Shown here piece by piece: positions 1 to 7,208 of a DNA stretch of 26,362 bases. This DNA comes from Candidatus Poseidoniaceae archaeon (GTDB lineage: Archaea > Thermoplasmatota > Poseidoniia > Poseidoniales > Poseidoniaceae): NCBI GenBank assembly GCA_022424925.1, contig JAKMGM010000130.1:1-26362 (forward strand), written 5' to 3'. Below the pieces are notes generated by a model. The model was not told the origin of the DNA. It did no database searches and saw nothing but the letters and a program-made list of their open reading frames with translations. Both the position numbers and the translations under genes were made by a program. Position 1 is the stretch's first letter, and the number at the start of each line of letters is the position of its first letter.

Positions 1-921
1 CCTCACGACCGTGGCTCACAATTGTGGACTGCGGAAGAAGGACCTTCACGGCTTTTGCTTGGAAGCATAGACCGTTGGGTTGGTGCACTGGTTGCCGATG
101 ACGGCATTTCGATGCCATTTATGGGCGGTACACAATCCGTATCTGCAGCCATACAAGCTCGTTCTGATGGCATCGTTGTCGGCACTACTGCCGTGGACCA
201 CATGCTTCAGATTTGGGCTCCCTCCCTCAGAATCTCCTGGATGGCGGGCGATGGAAAGAAAGTTTCAGCCGGAGATGAAATCGCTACTCTTTCAGGTGAT
301 AAGGAGACACTCCTCGCAATGGAACGCAGCATCCTCAACCTTTTGGGCCAACTATCCGGAATTGCTACCGAAGCAAAGCGTTGGTCTGCTCGCGCCCCGG
401 GACAGATTGCCTGCACGAGGAAAACGGTTTGGGGACTACTGGATAAATGGGCTGTTCATTTGGGCGGTGGACTTACGCACCGGTTGCACCGGAACGATGC
501 AACCATGCTCAAAGAAAACGACCTCGCCACGATGTATGAAGAGCACGACGACCACGCCAGTCGCATCGTGGCCTACATTCAAGATTTCAACAGTGATGAC
601 TGCGGTGCATTCCTCGAAATTGAAGTTCGTGAAGACAAAGAAGCCATCATGGCGGCAGCGGCTTGGTCGCAACTCGAGAGCGCAACACTACCAAAGTTCG
701 TCATCATGCTGGATAATTTCGGGCCCGAACGCAGTAAGGAAATCGTTGCGCAGTTGAAAGACATGGGTCTTCGAGATTCTGTTTGGCTTGAAGCCAGCGG
801 AGGCATCGTCTTCGAACAGCTTGAACAATGGCATGAAAGCGGCATCGACGTCCTTTCAACCAGCGCTGTGAATCGAGGCGTCCCCCCGCTTGATCTCTCG
901 ATGATTGTTGACGGCGCTTGA
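1..921 (+). CDS. nadC: Nicotinate-nucleotide pyrophosphorylase (quinolinate phosphoribosyltransferase), 5' end at or beyond window edge
   Basis: Converts quinolinate and PRPP to nicotinate mononucleotide, CO2 and PPi in de novo NAD synthesis in the cytoplasm. Counting from the TTG at 22, the order of motifs fits NadC: an N-terminal half-barrel region ending near residue 100, the helix ERSILNLLGQLSGIAT (101-116), the substrate-binding TRKT (132-135), HLGGGLTHRLHRND (146-159) and KEND (164-167), then a barrel ending with LEASGGI. The reading frame stays open to base 1 and there is no ATG before the TTG at 22, so the start is either that TTG or outside the window. About 299 residues are visible against roughly 280-290 for the family, so little can be missing. 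The phosphopantoate ligase begins 9 bases after the stop, so the two cofactor genes probably share a transcript. Confidence 0.93.
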   Translation, partial: PHDRGSQLWTAEEGPSRLLLGSIDRWVGALVADDGISMPFMGGTQSVSAAIQARSDGIVVGTTAVDHMLQIWAPSLRISWMAGDGKKVSAGDEIATLSGDKETLLAMERSILNLLGQLSGIATEAKRWSARAPGQIACTRKTVWGLLDKWAVHLGGGLTHRLHRNDATMLKENDLATMYEEHDDHASRIVAYIQDFNSDDCGAFLEIEVREDKEAIMAAAAWSQLESATLPKFVIMLDNFGPERSKEIVAQLKDMGLRDSVWLEASGGIVFEQLEQWHESGIDVLSTSAVNRGVPPLDLSMIVDGA

Positions 922-930
922 GGCGATAGC

Positions 931-1680
931 ATGGTCGAGATTGCTGCTGACCCAACGCATCCGCGCTATCAATCCCTGCTGATGCGTCACCGGCTTGAAG
1001 AGGCCGAAAAAAAAGGGATGTTGGCTGGAAGCGCGCTCATCGCTCATGGCCGTGGCGAAGCGTTCGATTACCTGCTTGGGGAGCAAACTGTGCCCAGTGC
1101 ATTGAAAGCGACCCATCAAGCCCTGGCTTATCTTCTGGCAGCGCAACGTCCCGTTATCAGTCTAAACGGGAATGCAGTGGCATTGGCCGGTAAAGAATTG
1201 CTTCATTTAGCAGACCAACTCAAGTGTCCTGTTGAAATCAATATTTTTTACCGAACACCGGAGCGAATGGAAGCATTGTTGAGCCATCTTGAACAGATTA
1301 AACGAGAAGAATCGTTCGATGTTGAGATTTTGGGTGCGAATCCCGATGCACGAATTCCAGGCCTCGAAGGTCCACGCGCAAACTGCGTTCGACGCGGCAT
1401 CTTTGATTCTGATGTTGTCTTTGTCCCTCTCGAAGACGGCGACCGCTGTGAAGCATTGATGGCCATGGGAAAGACGGTACTCGTGGTTGATCTCAATCCG
1501 TTGTCTCGGACTGCCCAAATGGCATCGGTGACCATGGTTGACGAATTGACAAGGGTTGTGGCGAACATGAACATCGCTCTTACCAACCAACCTCACCCCT
1601 TCGTCGATGACACGTTCCAAAACGAAGATGCGCTCAGCGCTGTTCTCGTTCACATTCGAGATTACATCACTTCGGCGTGA
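931..1680 (+). CDS. 4-phosphopantoate--beta-alanine ligase (archaeal phosphopantothenate synthetase)
   Basis: ATP-dependent joining of 4-phosphopantoate to beta-alanine, the archaeal replacement for bacterial PanC/PanK chemistry on the way to coenzyme A. The 249-residue protein is collinear with the family (COG1701). It starts with HPRYQSLLMRHRL, then has GLIAHGRGEAFDYLLGE-like residues (here ALIAHGRGEAFDYLLGE, about 36-52), a VISLNGN stretch, INIFYRT, PDARIPGLE, FVPLEDGDRCEALMAMGK and VVDLNPLSRTAQMA. These are the conserved blocks of the family and full length is present. The ATG at 931 is preceded by a GAGGCGAT element (918-925) that overlaps the nadC stop region and could serve as a ribosome binding site. 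No promoter is visible between it and nadC, which supports co-transcription. Identification is very secure. The gene is one of the stronger archaeal signatures in the window. Confidence 0.95.
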   Translation: MVEIAADPTHPRYQSLLMRHRLEEAEKKGMLAGSALIAHGRGEAFDYLLGEQTVPSALKATHQALAYLLAAQRPVISLNGNAVALAGKELLHLADQLKCPVEINIFYRTPERMEALLSHLEQIKREESFDVEILGANPDARIPGLEGPRANCVRRGIFDSDVVFVPLEDGDRCEALMAMGKTVLVVDLNPLSRTAQMASVTMVDELTRVVANMNIALTNQPHPFVDDTFQNEDALSAVLVHIRDYITSA

Positions 1681-1802
1681 TCCCCCTCAAGCCACCATAA
1701 CCGGCTAGGCAGCACTTTTCAAGGGCGACTGTACTTCAGTGCCGTGACTTGAGATTTTCAGTTAGCGTCGTTATTATTCCCACCCACTTCAATTATTAGT
1801 TT

Positions 1803-1810
1803 CTATAAAT
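1803..1810 (+). promoter_or_regulatory. TATA box upstream of the CobW fragment
   Basis: CTATAAAT (1803-1810) lies in an AT-rich stretch about 33-40 bases before the ATG at 1843. A start of transcription about 25 bases downstream would give a very short leader, as is common in this group. The promoter seems intact even though the gene behind it is truncated. Confidence 0.45.
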
Positions 1811-1818
1811 AGTTATTA

Positions 1819-1837
1819 TCACTGCGAAAAACAGTGA
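1819..1837. promoter_or_regulatory. Perfect 6-bp dyad near predicted transcription start of the CobW fragment
   Basis: TCACTG (1819-1824) and CAGTGA (1832-1837) are exact reverse complements separated by CGAAAAA. The dyad sits between the TATA box and the ATG, where a repressor operator would act. It is short enough to arise by chance. A link to metal-responsive control of a CobW gene is inference only. Confidence 0.3.
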
Positions 1838-1842
1838 GTAAT

Positions 1843-1977
1843 ATGAACAATGCCGATGCACAACAACTCCTTCCAGTCACCGTCCTCACTGGCTTTTTAG
1901 GGTCCGGAAAAACAACGTTGCTCAACCAACTTCCCGAACGCCTGAATGCACGTCGTTTTACGCCTAATTCGAACTAG
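1843..1977 (+). pseudogene. Truncated CobW/G3E-family GTPase, N-terminal 44 residues only
   Basis: An ATG at 1843 opens a 44-codon frame that reads LPVTVLTGFLGSGKTTLLNQL (residues 10-30), the diagnostic N-terminus of CobW/YjiA/ZNG1-type G3E GTPases with the Walker A motif GFLGSGKT. Family members are usually 300-400 residues and continue with a conserved switch region and CxCC zinc site. Here the similarity ends after about residue 35 and a TAG follows at 1975. I found no later CobW motifs in any frame before the opposing dehydrogenase gene ends at 2012. A TATA box and a dyad lie just upstream, so the 5' control region is kept. The best reading is a gene cut by deletion or recombination; a functional micropeptide or an assembly join are alternatives. 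G3E proteins in general deliver or handle metals such as Zn or Co. Confidence 0.75.
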
Positions 1978-2011
1978 GACTCTTCCGTTGAGTATCCACT
2001 CGCTCAGAATA

Positions 2012-3208
2012 TCAAAAGCGTTCTTGCAGTTTCGTGGAAAGTCGAGAAGCAATACTTTGACCCACACCGGAACACGATGCGTCTCCACCAAGATCGTAGG
2101 TGAGTCCTTTACCATCTCGTAGGTGGTCAGCAACACTTTCGTCAATGAGACTTCCAATTTGAATCAGTTCATCATCGCTGTTTTTTCGACCGAGCCAATC
2201 CATCATGAGTTGGATTGAATTAATGCTTGCAATCGGGTTGACTTTGTTCATTCCAGCGTACTTTGGAGCAGAGCCGTGGACCGGTTCAAAGAACGCATTT
2301 TTGTCACCGATGTTTCCAGAGGCTGCCATGCCCATGCCGCCTTGAAGAACTGCGCCAAGGTCTGTAGCAATATCGCCAAACATGTTTGAAGTCACGACGA
2401 CATCGTAACTTTCAGGGCTTCGCGTTAACCATTGCGTGAAGGCATCGATGAATCCATAGTCAAGTTCAGTCGTAGGATAGTTTTTTGCAACTTTCTCAAA
2501 GGTACGGCGGAACAGTTGACATCCTCGCGTGACATTGGATTTGTCGATGCACGAAACTCGTTTGACACCATCGATTGGTGCCCCATTTCGGGTTTCAGCA
2601 ATGTCGAAGCCCATGCGAATCAAACGCTCACTACCGTGTTCAGAGATTGGGCGGGGGTCGTAGGCAATTTCGCCTTGAAGGCCGGGGAAGGTCATTTCCG
2701 GAGGCTCGTAAGGAGTGCGCCCCATTGCGCGATCTGCACTTCGTCGCAAAAGTGAGTGGTAGAGGCCTTCGGTGTTTTCTCGAAGAATGGTCATGTCTAC
2801 CATGCCAGGCTGCCAGATTTGCGTGAACTTTCCGTGAACTTTGTGTGGTACGCCTTCGTAAAGTTTGATTGGACGAAGATTAGCATACAAGTCAAGCCCG
2901 CTTCGAAGTCCGAGGATAACAGAGCCTCCGGCGAGGTCGCCGTTTGGAAGATATGCTCCGGGGTGTCCAATAGCACCAAGATAGAGTGCGTCAGCTTCTT
3001 CACGGCAAAAATCGAACGAGCCTTCAGCCCATTCTTGCCCAGTCTCAAGGTAGTGTTGGCCACCGCATTGAATGACAGTTTGTTCGAATCCCTGATTCGT
3101 ATGCTTCTCGATTGTTTCGAGAATTCGTTGCGCCTCAATCGCTACTTCTCTGCCTGTCCCATCGCCCGGTAAAATGCCAATCCGATAGTCAGCCATGTTT
3201 TTTCGCAT
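2012..3208 (-). CDS. Isopropylmalate/isocitrate dehydrogenase family protein
   Basis: Decarboxylating NAD(P)-dependent beta-hydroxyacid dehydrogenase; the exact substrate (3-isopropylmalate, isocitrate, homoisocitrate or tartrate/malate) cannot be fixed by eye. Numbering from the ATG at 3208: nucleotide-binding GILPGDGTG (11-19), substrate-arginine region LRSGLDLYANLRP (101-113), RENTEGLY (143-150), catalytic-lysine DKSN (222-225), metal-binding NMFGDIATDL (275-284) and cofactor loop EPVHGSAPKYAG (308-319). The EPVHGSAP loop and NLRP pattern resemble LeuB more than classical Icd. The 398-residue length is slightly above LeuB. An AGGGG element lies 6 bases before the ATG at 3208, which favours that start; an ATG at 3196 gives MADYRIG, which looks like a typical family N-terminus, and a TTG lies at 3214. 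No leuC/leuD genes are in the window to decide the pathway. The 3' end faces the CobW fragment. Confidence 0.88.
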   Translation of the reverse strand: MRKNMADYRIGILPGDGTGREVAIEAQRILETIEKHTNQGFEQTVIQCGGQHYLETGQEWAEGSFDFCREEADALYLGAIGHPGAYLPNGDLAGGSVILGLRSGLDLYANLRPIKLYEGVPHKVHGKFTQIWQPGMVDMTILRENTEGLYHSLLRRSADRAMGRTPYEPPEMTFPGLQGEIAYDPRPISEHGSERLIRMGFDIAETRNGAPIDGVKRVSCIDKSNVTRGCQLFRRTFEKVAKNYPTTELDYGFIDAFTQWLTRSPESYDVVVTSNMFGDIATDLGAVLQGGMGMAASGNIGDKNAFFEPVHGSAPKYAGMNKVNPIASINSIQLMMDWLGRKNSDDELIQIGSLIDESVADHLRDGKGLTYDLGGDASCSGVGQSIASRLSTKLQERF

Positions 3209-3421
3209 GAGCAACCCCTACATGAATACGCCCCTCGTTGAGTGATGATTTGAAGTTTTGAAGTTGAAGATTTTTGTGCGGCTGGACAGCCATTGAGCCT
3301 CATGACCAATGGACGCATCCATGCCCTAGGTTTACGGTGGAGTCATCCTGTTTTTCAGTGGAACTCAAGGTTTCTCGCACATGAGAGTATTGATAGGCTG
3401 TCATTGGGGAGAGCATGTATC

Positions 3422-4069
3422 ATGAGCGACAAGCAACACAAGGTTTCAGGGAAGCAAGTTGATGTGAAACTCATGCCCGATGAAGTCCAGCGCTTGGTGG
3501 AAATCATGCATGGTGTAAACCCCGATTGGAACCTTGAAGACTGGCTGTCGGAACAAGCCTCGTCCATGCTTGAACTCATCCATGCTGATCTTCACAGAGA
3601 GCGACTGGTTGTTGAACAACGTCTCCATAGGCTGCAAGCAATTCAAGGACGGTTTGAGAAAGAAACCGCTCACGACATTCATCCAAACCAGAGAAACATC
3701 TTTGATTGCTTTGAACTTGAAATCGATTCTAGCCTCAAGGGTTTAGGCCAGCGAACTGCAGCCAGTGAAGACTCGAGCCACACCTCCTCGCAACATGAAG
3801 AAACCATGCATCCTGCTCAGAACTTCCTCGAATTGGTACCTGGTGATGAGAACGACGACCCCTTGCTCGCTGTCGTCTGTCAGATGTTGCTCATCCACGT
3901 TGAGACCGAAATTGGCAAGGGAAACCCTTGTGCTACTCTTGAATCTATTTTCAAAGATTTACATTCGAAGGGAATCTCTCCTGAAGAAATCGATGAAGCG
4001 CTCGACCATTCATTGATGAATGGCTCACTGCTCGAAATTGACGATGATTGTTTTGTCTCTATGACTTGA
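3422..4069 (+). CDS. Unrecognised protein with C-terminal winged-helix-like region
   Basis: A 215-residue soluble protein I cannot assign. The ATG at 3422 is chosen because GGGGAG (3404-3409) lies upstream and the in-frame extension to 3293 reads like non-coding sequence. Residues about 1-65 are acidic/helical with a conserved-looking stretch PDWNLEDWLSEQASSMLEL, followed by a charged helical segment RLHRLQAIQGRFEKE (possible short coiled coil), a low-complexity Ser/His/Glu linker near 110-130, and a C-terminal unit of about 70 residues with helix-helix-strand spacing ending in GSLLEIDDDCFVSM. That last unit resembles winged-helix domains in size and pattern, so nucleic-acid binding is possible, but there is no diagnostic motif. 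It is followed by a separate promoter and two membrane-protein genes. Confidence 0.7.
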   Translation: MSDKQHKVSGKQVDVKLMPDEVQRLVEIMHGVNPDWNLEDWLSEQASSMLELIHADLHRERLVVEQRLHRLQAIQGRFEKETAHDIHPNQRNIFDCFELEIDSSLKGLGQRTAASEDSSHTSSQHEETMHPAQNFLELVPGDENDDPLLAVVCQMLLIHVETEIGKGNPCATLESIFKDLHSKGISPEEIDEALDHSLMNGSLLEIDDDCFVSMT

Positions 4070-4072
4070 GCG

Positions 4073-4079
4073 GTATATT
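4073..4079 (+). promoter_or_regulatory. TATA box for the small membrane-protein gene at 4107
   Basis: GTATATT (4073-4079) is centred about 31 bases before the ATG at 4107, so transcription would begin a few bases before the start codon, giving a nearly leaderless message. It overlaps or directly follows the stop of the preceding gene (TGA ending at 4069). Confidence 0.4.
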
Positions 4080-4106
4080 GACACATTACCACGCATTGCG
4101 AATCCC

Positions 4107-4421
4107 ATGGCGACCAAGAAAGAGAGCGCACAGCGTCTCCGTGATTCGTTGGAATCAAAGGGCAAACTTCGCACTCGATTCGTTTTTTCTGTCGGCATGG
4201 GTGCTGTCTTTAGTATCATTATCTGGATACTCACGCGGCAATGGCAATTCGGTATTGCCTCACTTCTAGTCATCGGCCTTCTCATTCAATTCGCTTCAGA
4301 GCGAATGTCAAACAGTATTGAAGCCAGTCGCGTCCAAGCACTTTCAGACCTGGGCTGGAAGGAAGACACGCTTTCTGATGAAGAATATCTGCACCGTGTT
4401 GATAAAATTCTCAAAGGTTAG
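4107..4421 (+). CDS. Small two-TM membrane protein, unknown function
   Basis: A 104-residue protein of no family I recognise. A basic N-terminus (KKESAQRLRDSLESKGKLRTR) precedes two hydrophobic helices, about residues 26-43 and 48-63, with a short loop containing RQW between them. A soluble acidic C-terminal tail of about 40 residues follows, ending VDKILKG. By the positive-inside rule both termini should be cytoplasmic, the basic N-terminus strongly so. It is followed after 8 bases by another two-TM protein with the same topology (basic N-terminus, hairpin, soluble tail), so the two may act together. No catalytic motif is visible. Confidence 0.65.
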   Translation: MATKKESAQRLRDSLESKGKLRTRFVFSVGMGAVFSIIIWILTRQWQFGIASLLVIGLLIQFASERMSNSIEASRVQALSDLGWKEDTLSDEEYLHRVDKILKG

Positions 4422-4429
4422 GGTTCTGA

Positions 4430-5128
4430 ATGGATAACCCAGGTGACTTTTTCTTGCAGCACTACGCTGTCGAAGCGAAGAAGCAGCACCGTTCTCGTCT
4501 CTTCATCCGCGCTCTTTTCGTTTTCTTTCTGGTCACGCTCTCACTTGGCACCGTATGGTTTGAACCGACATTCGTTCAAGCTTTAACTGGCCTTTTCACA
4601 GCGATGACGGTTCTGTTCTACATGTTTTTTCGAACAAAGAGGAAAACACTCGAACGGCACGAAACCCTCTTTGCCTTGCTTGAGGTAGACCCAGAAGTTT
4701 TCGACAATCCATCGCGCATGAAGATTGCATTCGAGGCAGCCCAATCAGGAACGTTTCAATCACTGCAGGTTTCGAAAACGCAACGCAGGATGAGAGGTTC
4801 TGACGAGAAAGGGTTCACCTCGGGTAAAACTGTCTCTCCTCTTGACAGTGCACGTAAACGGCGAGATGCTTCGTTGTCAGATCCCATGTATGTCGGTTTA
4901 GAAGACGACCTGCGTCCGTCCGAACTTTTGGTATCTCAAGCGAATGAACGATATGAACAGAGAGCACAGGAACGCTGGGATGCGGCGGAATCAGCCGACC
5001 AAGATCTGATTGAAGCAGGCGTAGAGCGTCTTGGTGATTTGGTGCGTACTGATTGGTTTGAGAAAAACGCTAAGGAAGGAGCCGTCCAATCACTGATGGA
5101 AGCAGGTGACGATAGCGAGCCTGTTTGA
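4430..5128 (+). CDS. Two-TM membrane protein with charged cytoplasmic tail, unknown function
   Basis: A 232-residue protein I do not recognise. Two adjacent hydrophobic helices lie at about residues 24-44 and 49-67, the second followed by the stop-transfer cluster RTKRKTLERH. The remaining 160 residues are hydrophilic: a helical segment FALLEVDPEVFDNPSRMKIAFEAAQ, a basic low-complexity stretch (KTQRRMRGSDEKG to ARKRRDASL) and a long acidic amphipathic helix region from about 180 to the end. It directly follows the smaller two-TM gene and precedes the sugar nucleotidyltransferase by 36 bases, so it may be part of the same transcription unit as the surface-sugar genes; that link is only positional. 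Confidence 0.65.
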   Translation: MDNPGDFFLQHYAVEAKKQHRSRLFIRALFVFFLVTLSLGTVWFEPTFVQALTGLFTAMTVLFYMFFRTKRKTLERHETLFALLEVDPEVFDNPSRMKIAFEAAQSGTFQSLQVSKTQRRMRGSDEKGFTSGKTVSPLDSARKRRDASLSDPMYVGLEDDLRPSELLVSQANERYEQRAQERWDAAESADQDLIEAGVERLGDLVRTDWFEKNAKEGAVQSLMEAGDDSEPV

Positions 5129-5155
5129 GACAAGCCCAATAAGTACAACCTCTTC

Positions 5156-5164
5156 GGGAGTGAT
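5156..5164 (+). promoter_or_regulatory. Ribosome binding site of the nucleotidyltransferase gene
   Basis: GGGAGTGAT (5156-5164) directly abuts the ATG at 5165 and matches the anti-Shine-Dalgarno core well. It fixes this ATG as the start of the gene and shows that at least some genes here use leadered initiation. Confidence 0.5.
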
Positions 5165-5911
5165 ATGAAGACCAGTGCAATTCTCGTTGCAGGTGGTCAT
5201 GGTAGCCGCTTGAACCCGTTCACGCGCTATACGCAAAAAACACTCCTTCCGCTGTACAATCGACCGGTCATTGATTTTGCACTGGGCACCATTCGAAGGG
5301 CAGGAATCCAAGACATAACGATCATCTCAAACCAATTCATAGGTCAAATTGCACAACATGTTGGGGCAGGGCTTGAAGGCGAAAAGATACACTATGTCCT
5401 CGAAGAAGAACCGCTTGGTGTGGCCGCTGCACTCAGTCTTGCACGCCCGTACAATCAAGATTGTCGAGTTTTAGTTTACTTTTCGGACAACATTACAACG
5501 CTCGAATTAACCGAAGAAGTCGCCCGATTTAACGACGCACAGAGCAGACCAGGTTGCGTGCTCCTTGCTCGCGAAGAGCAGCATCCTGAGGCGTTTGGAG
5601 TAGCGGTTATCGACGAATCAGGTGCTGTTGTGGATATTGTTGAGAAACCTGAAAACCCACCCTCCAACCTCGCAATTGGAGGCATCTATCTCTTTGATGA
5701 ACAGTTTTGGGACCTTTTAGACAACGCAGTTTCTGAGCATGGAAGCTCGGTCTCGATTTCCGGAGTCACCCGCCAGTATGTTCAGCAAGGTAATGCTAAA
5801 CTTCTCTCAGTCGGTCATGAAACATGGGTGGACTGCGGCACACCCGACTCGTTATTATTGGCCGCACAAATGGTGAAGGACGGCAAATTAAACCCCAACC
5901 CTCACCGTTGA
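5165..5911 (+). CDS. Sugar-1-phosphate nucleotidyltransferase, RmlA-like (glucose-1-phosphate thymidylyltransferase type)
   Basis: Transfers a nucleoside monophosphate from an NTP to a sugar 1-phosphate, making an activated sugar (probably dTDP- or UDP-glucose) for surface polymers or glycoproteins. The 248-residue protein has the NTP-transferase fold signatures in order: pyrophosphorylase loop GGHGSRLNPFT with the catalytic-type K of QKTLLPLYNRPVI (10-36), LEEEPLGVAAAL (79-90), the metal-site FSDN (106-109; usually LGDN in RmlA), EAFGVAVID (142-150), EKPENPPSNLAIGGIYLFD (160-178) and WVDCGTPDSLL (221-231). Length matches the short RmlA-like class. It lies immediately upstream of a UDP-glucose dehydrogenase-like gene and a GtrA gene, so the three probably feed one surface-glycan pathway. 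Base specificity cannot be told from the sequence. Confidence 0.88.
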   Translation: MKTSAILVAGGHGSRLNPFTRYTQKTLLPLYNRPVIDFALGTIRRAGIQDITIISNQFIGQIAQHVGAGLEGEKIHYVLEEEPLGVAAALSLARPYNQDCRVLVYFSDNITTLELTEEVARFNDAQSRPGCVLLAREEQHPEAFGVAVIDESGAVVDIVEKPENPPSNLAIGGIYLFDEQFWDLLDNAVSEHGSSVSISGVTRQYVQQGNAKLLSVGHETWVDCGTPDSLLLAAQMVKDGKLNPNPHR

Positions 5912-5953
5912 TTTTGCATTACAATCAAAACCTACGGCCGCCGCCATCATTGC

Positions 5954-6778
5954 ATGAAGGTCGGTATCATCGGCGCTGGAATGGTCGGAGGGGCAATTGA
6001 GCACTGCTTTTCTCCTCAACACGAAGTGTTCGTGCATGACCCTGCGCGTGGAACAGAACTTTCAGTGATCACTGACAATGTCGATTTTGCTTACATTGCG
6101 GTACCAACGCCCCCTCATCCAGAAACCGGAGCCTGCGATACCAGAATCGTGGAATCCATCTTGGACGCCCTTCCAGAGGGGTTTACTGCGGTCATCAAAA
6201 GTACAGTTGTTCCCGGAACGACTCAACGTTATCACGAAGTGTATCCTCACCTCAAGCTTGCGTATTCGCCAGAGTTTCTTGTTGAACGTCAGCGGCTTGA
6301 AGACTTCGCCAATCAAGATATTTTGGTGTGTGGCACGCACCATGCTGACGTTGCAGAACGCGTGTTTGAACACCATCGCCAAGCCGGCGTACTGCGACGA
6401 GACCAAACGTTTCACGTGACTCCAACTCAAGCAGAGTTGGTAAAGTACACAAAAAACACATTCTATGCCATGAAGGTTACTTTCGCCAACCAGTTGTACG
6501 ATATTTGCCAAGGACTTGGAGAGGATTGGTACACCATTCGAGACATGATTACTGCAGAACAAGCTCAACCGATTGGGCCCTCACATTTGGACCCAATTTT
6601 TGGACTTCATCGCGGCTTTGGAGGTAAGTGCCTGCCCAAAGATTCGCAGGCACTGGGTGTTCTGGCTGAAGAATTGGGCTGCAAGTACGACTGGATGGAT
6701 GCGATTCAAAACGATAATGCGCGTCTTCGTACTGTTCTGACGGGCAAACCGAGTGATGTCGTAACCAACGACGATTAA
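5954..6778 (+). CDS. Short UDP-glucose/GDP-mannose dehydrogenase family protein lacking the C-terminal domain
   Basis: Family enzymes oxidise a nucleotide sugar (for example UDP-glucose to UDP-glucuronate) with two NAD+. Rossmann loop GIIGAGMVGGA (4-14), VPTPP (50-54), STVVPGTT (83-90), YSPEFL (104-109), the K-x3-N helix ELVKYTKNTFYAMKVTFANQ (161-180) and the catalytic-cysteine block GFGGKCLPKD (221-230, Cys226) are all present, so the active site seems intact. The protein ends at 274 residues, whereas typical members run to about 430 and have a C-terminal domain that helps bind the nucleotide part of the substrate. The GtrA gene starts one base after the stop and the nucleotidyltransferase lies 42 bases upstream, so this is a clear operon. 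The substrate and whether a separate subunit supplies the missing domain are open. Confidence 0.88.
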   Translation: MKVGIIGAGMVGGAIEHCFSPQHEVFVHDPARGTELSVITDNVDFAYIAVPTPPHPETGACDTRIVESILDALPEGFTAVIKSTVVPGTTQRYHEVYPHLKLAYSPEFLVERQRLEDFANQDILVCGTHHADVAERVFEHHRQAGVLRRDQTFHVTPTQAELVKYTKNTFYAMKVTFANQLYDICQGLGEDWYTIRDMITAEQAQPIGPSHLDPIFGLHRGFGGKCLPKDSQALGVLAEELGCKYDWMDAIQNDNARLRTVLTGKPSDVVTNDD

Positions 6779-6779
6779 G

Positions 6780-7208
6780 ATGACCGAAATCTCAACTTTA
6801 GAACGTCTTGCGCCACGTGGTTCATTGCAACGCTTTACCCTCGCAGGCGCTTTCAACAGTGTCGTTTTTTTCCTTCTATGGGAGTGCATTCGCTTTTTTC
6901 TCGATGAAGACAAGGCCGGTCTGCAAACCGCATGGGCCATTTCATGGGGCGCAACAGCACTGATGGCTCACTTCATCCATCGATGGTTCACATTTGACAA
7001 TCGTAAATCCATGCAGTGGACGTTGGGTGCTTCTGTCGGAGCCTACACTTTCAGCCTTACAGGTTCAACCTATACGATAGGGCTCTTTGCCAACCAGACC
7101 GGTGATTCAATACGACTCATTGGCATCGGAAACATGGTGCTCTGGGGATTGATTATATGGGCCATCATGCGCCTGTTCGTGTTCCAGTTCAGTACAGAAC
7201 AGGATTAA
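6780..7208 (+). CDS. GtrA-like family membrane protein
   Basis: GtrA-like proteins are four-helix membrane proteins linked to moving or presenting lipid-linked sugars in cell-surface polysaccharide synthesis. The 142-residue sequence shows the family opening RFTLAGAFNSVVFFLLWECI (18-37), then two central helices and a final GNMVLWGLIIWAIMRLFVF helix, with the conserved basic-aromatic HRWFTF after helix two. Four hydrophobic segments can be counted at about 22-40, 51-66, 82-102 and 116-136. The start lies one base after the dehydrogenase stop, so expression is coupled to the sugar-nucleotide enzymes. The stop TAA shares a TTAA palindrome with the stop of the convergent DUF2237 gene (4-base overlap). 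Confidence 0.8.
   Translation: MTEISTLERLAPRGSLQRFTLAGAFNSVVFFLLWECIRFFLDEDKAGLQTAWAISWGATALMAHFIHRWFTFDNRKSMQWTLGASVGAYTFSLTGSTYTIGLFANQTGDSIRLIGIGNMVLWGLIIWAIMRLFVFQFSTEQD

Noticed and set aside
80..757. Open frame of 225 codons overlapping nadC
   Set aside because: It lies within the well-supported nadC frame, and its translation has no family motifs.
3255..3275. TTGAAGTT-like short tandem repeats before the dehydrogenase gene
   Set aside because: Only two or three imperfect copies in an AT-rich spacer, with no dyad or spacing pattern; not enough for a regulatory claim.
3293..3421. 43-codon N-terminal extension of the protein at 3422
   Set aside because: It reads like non-coding sequence, and a purine-rich ribosome binding site lies just before the ATG at 3422.
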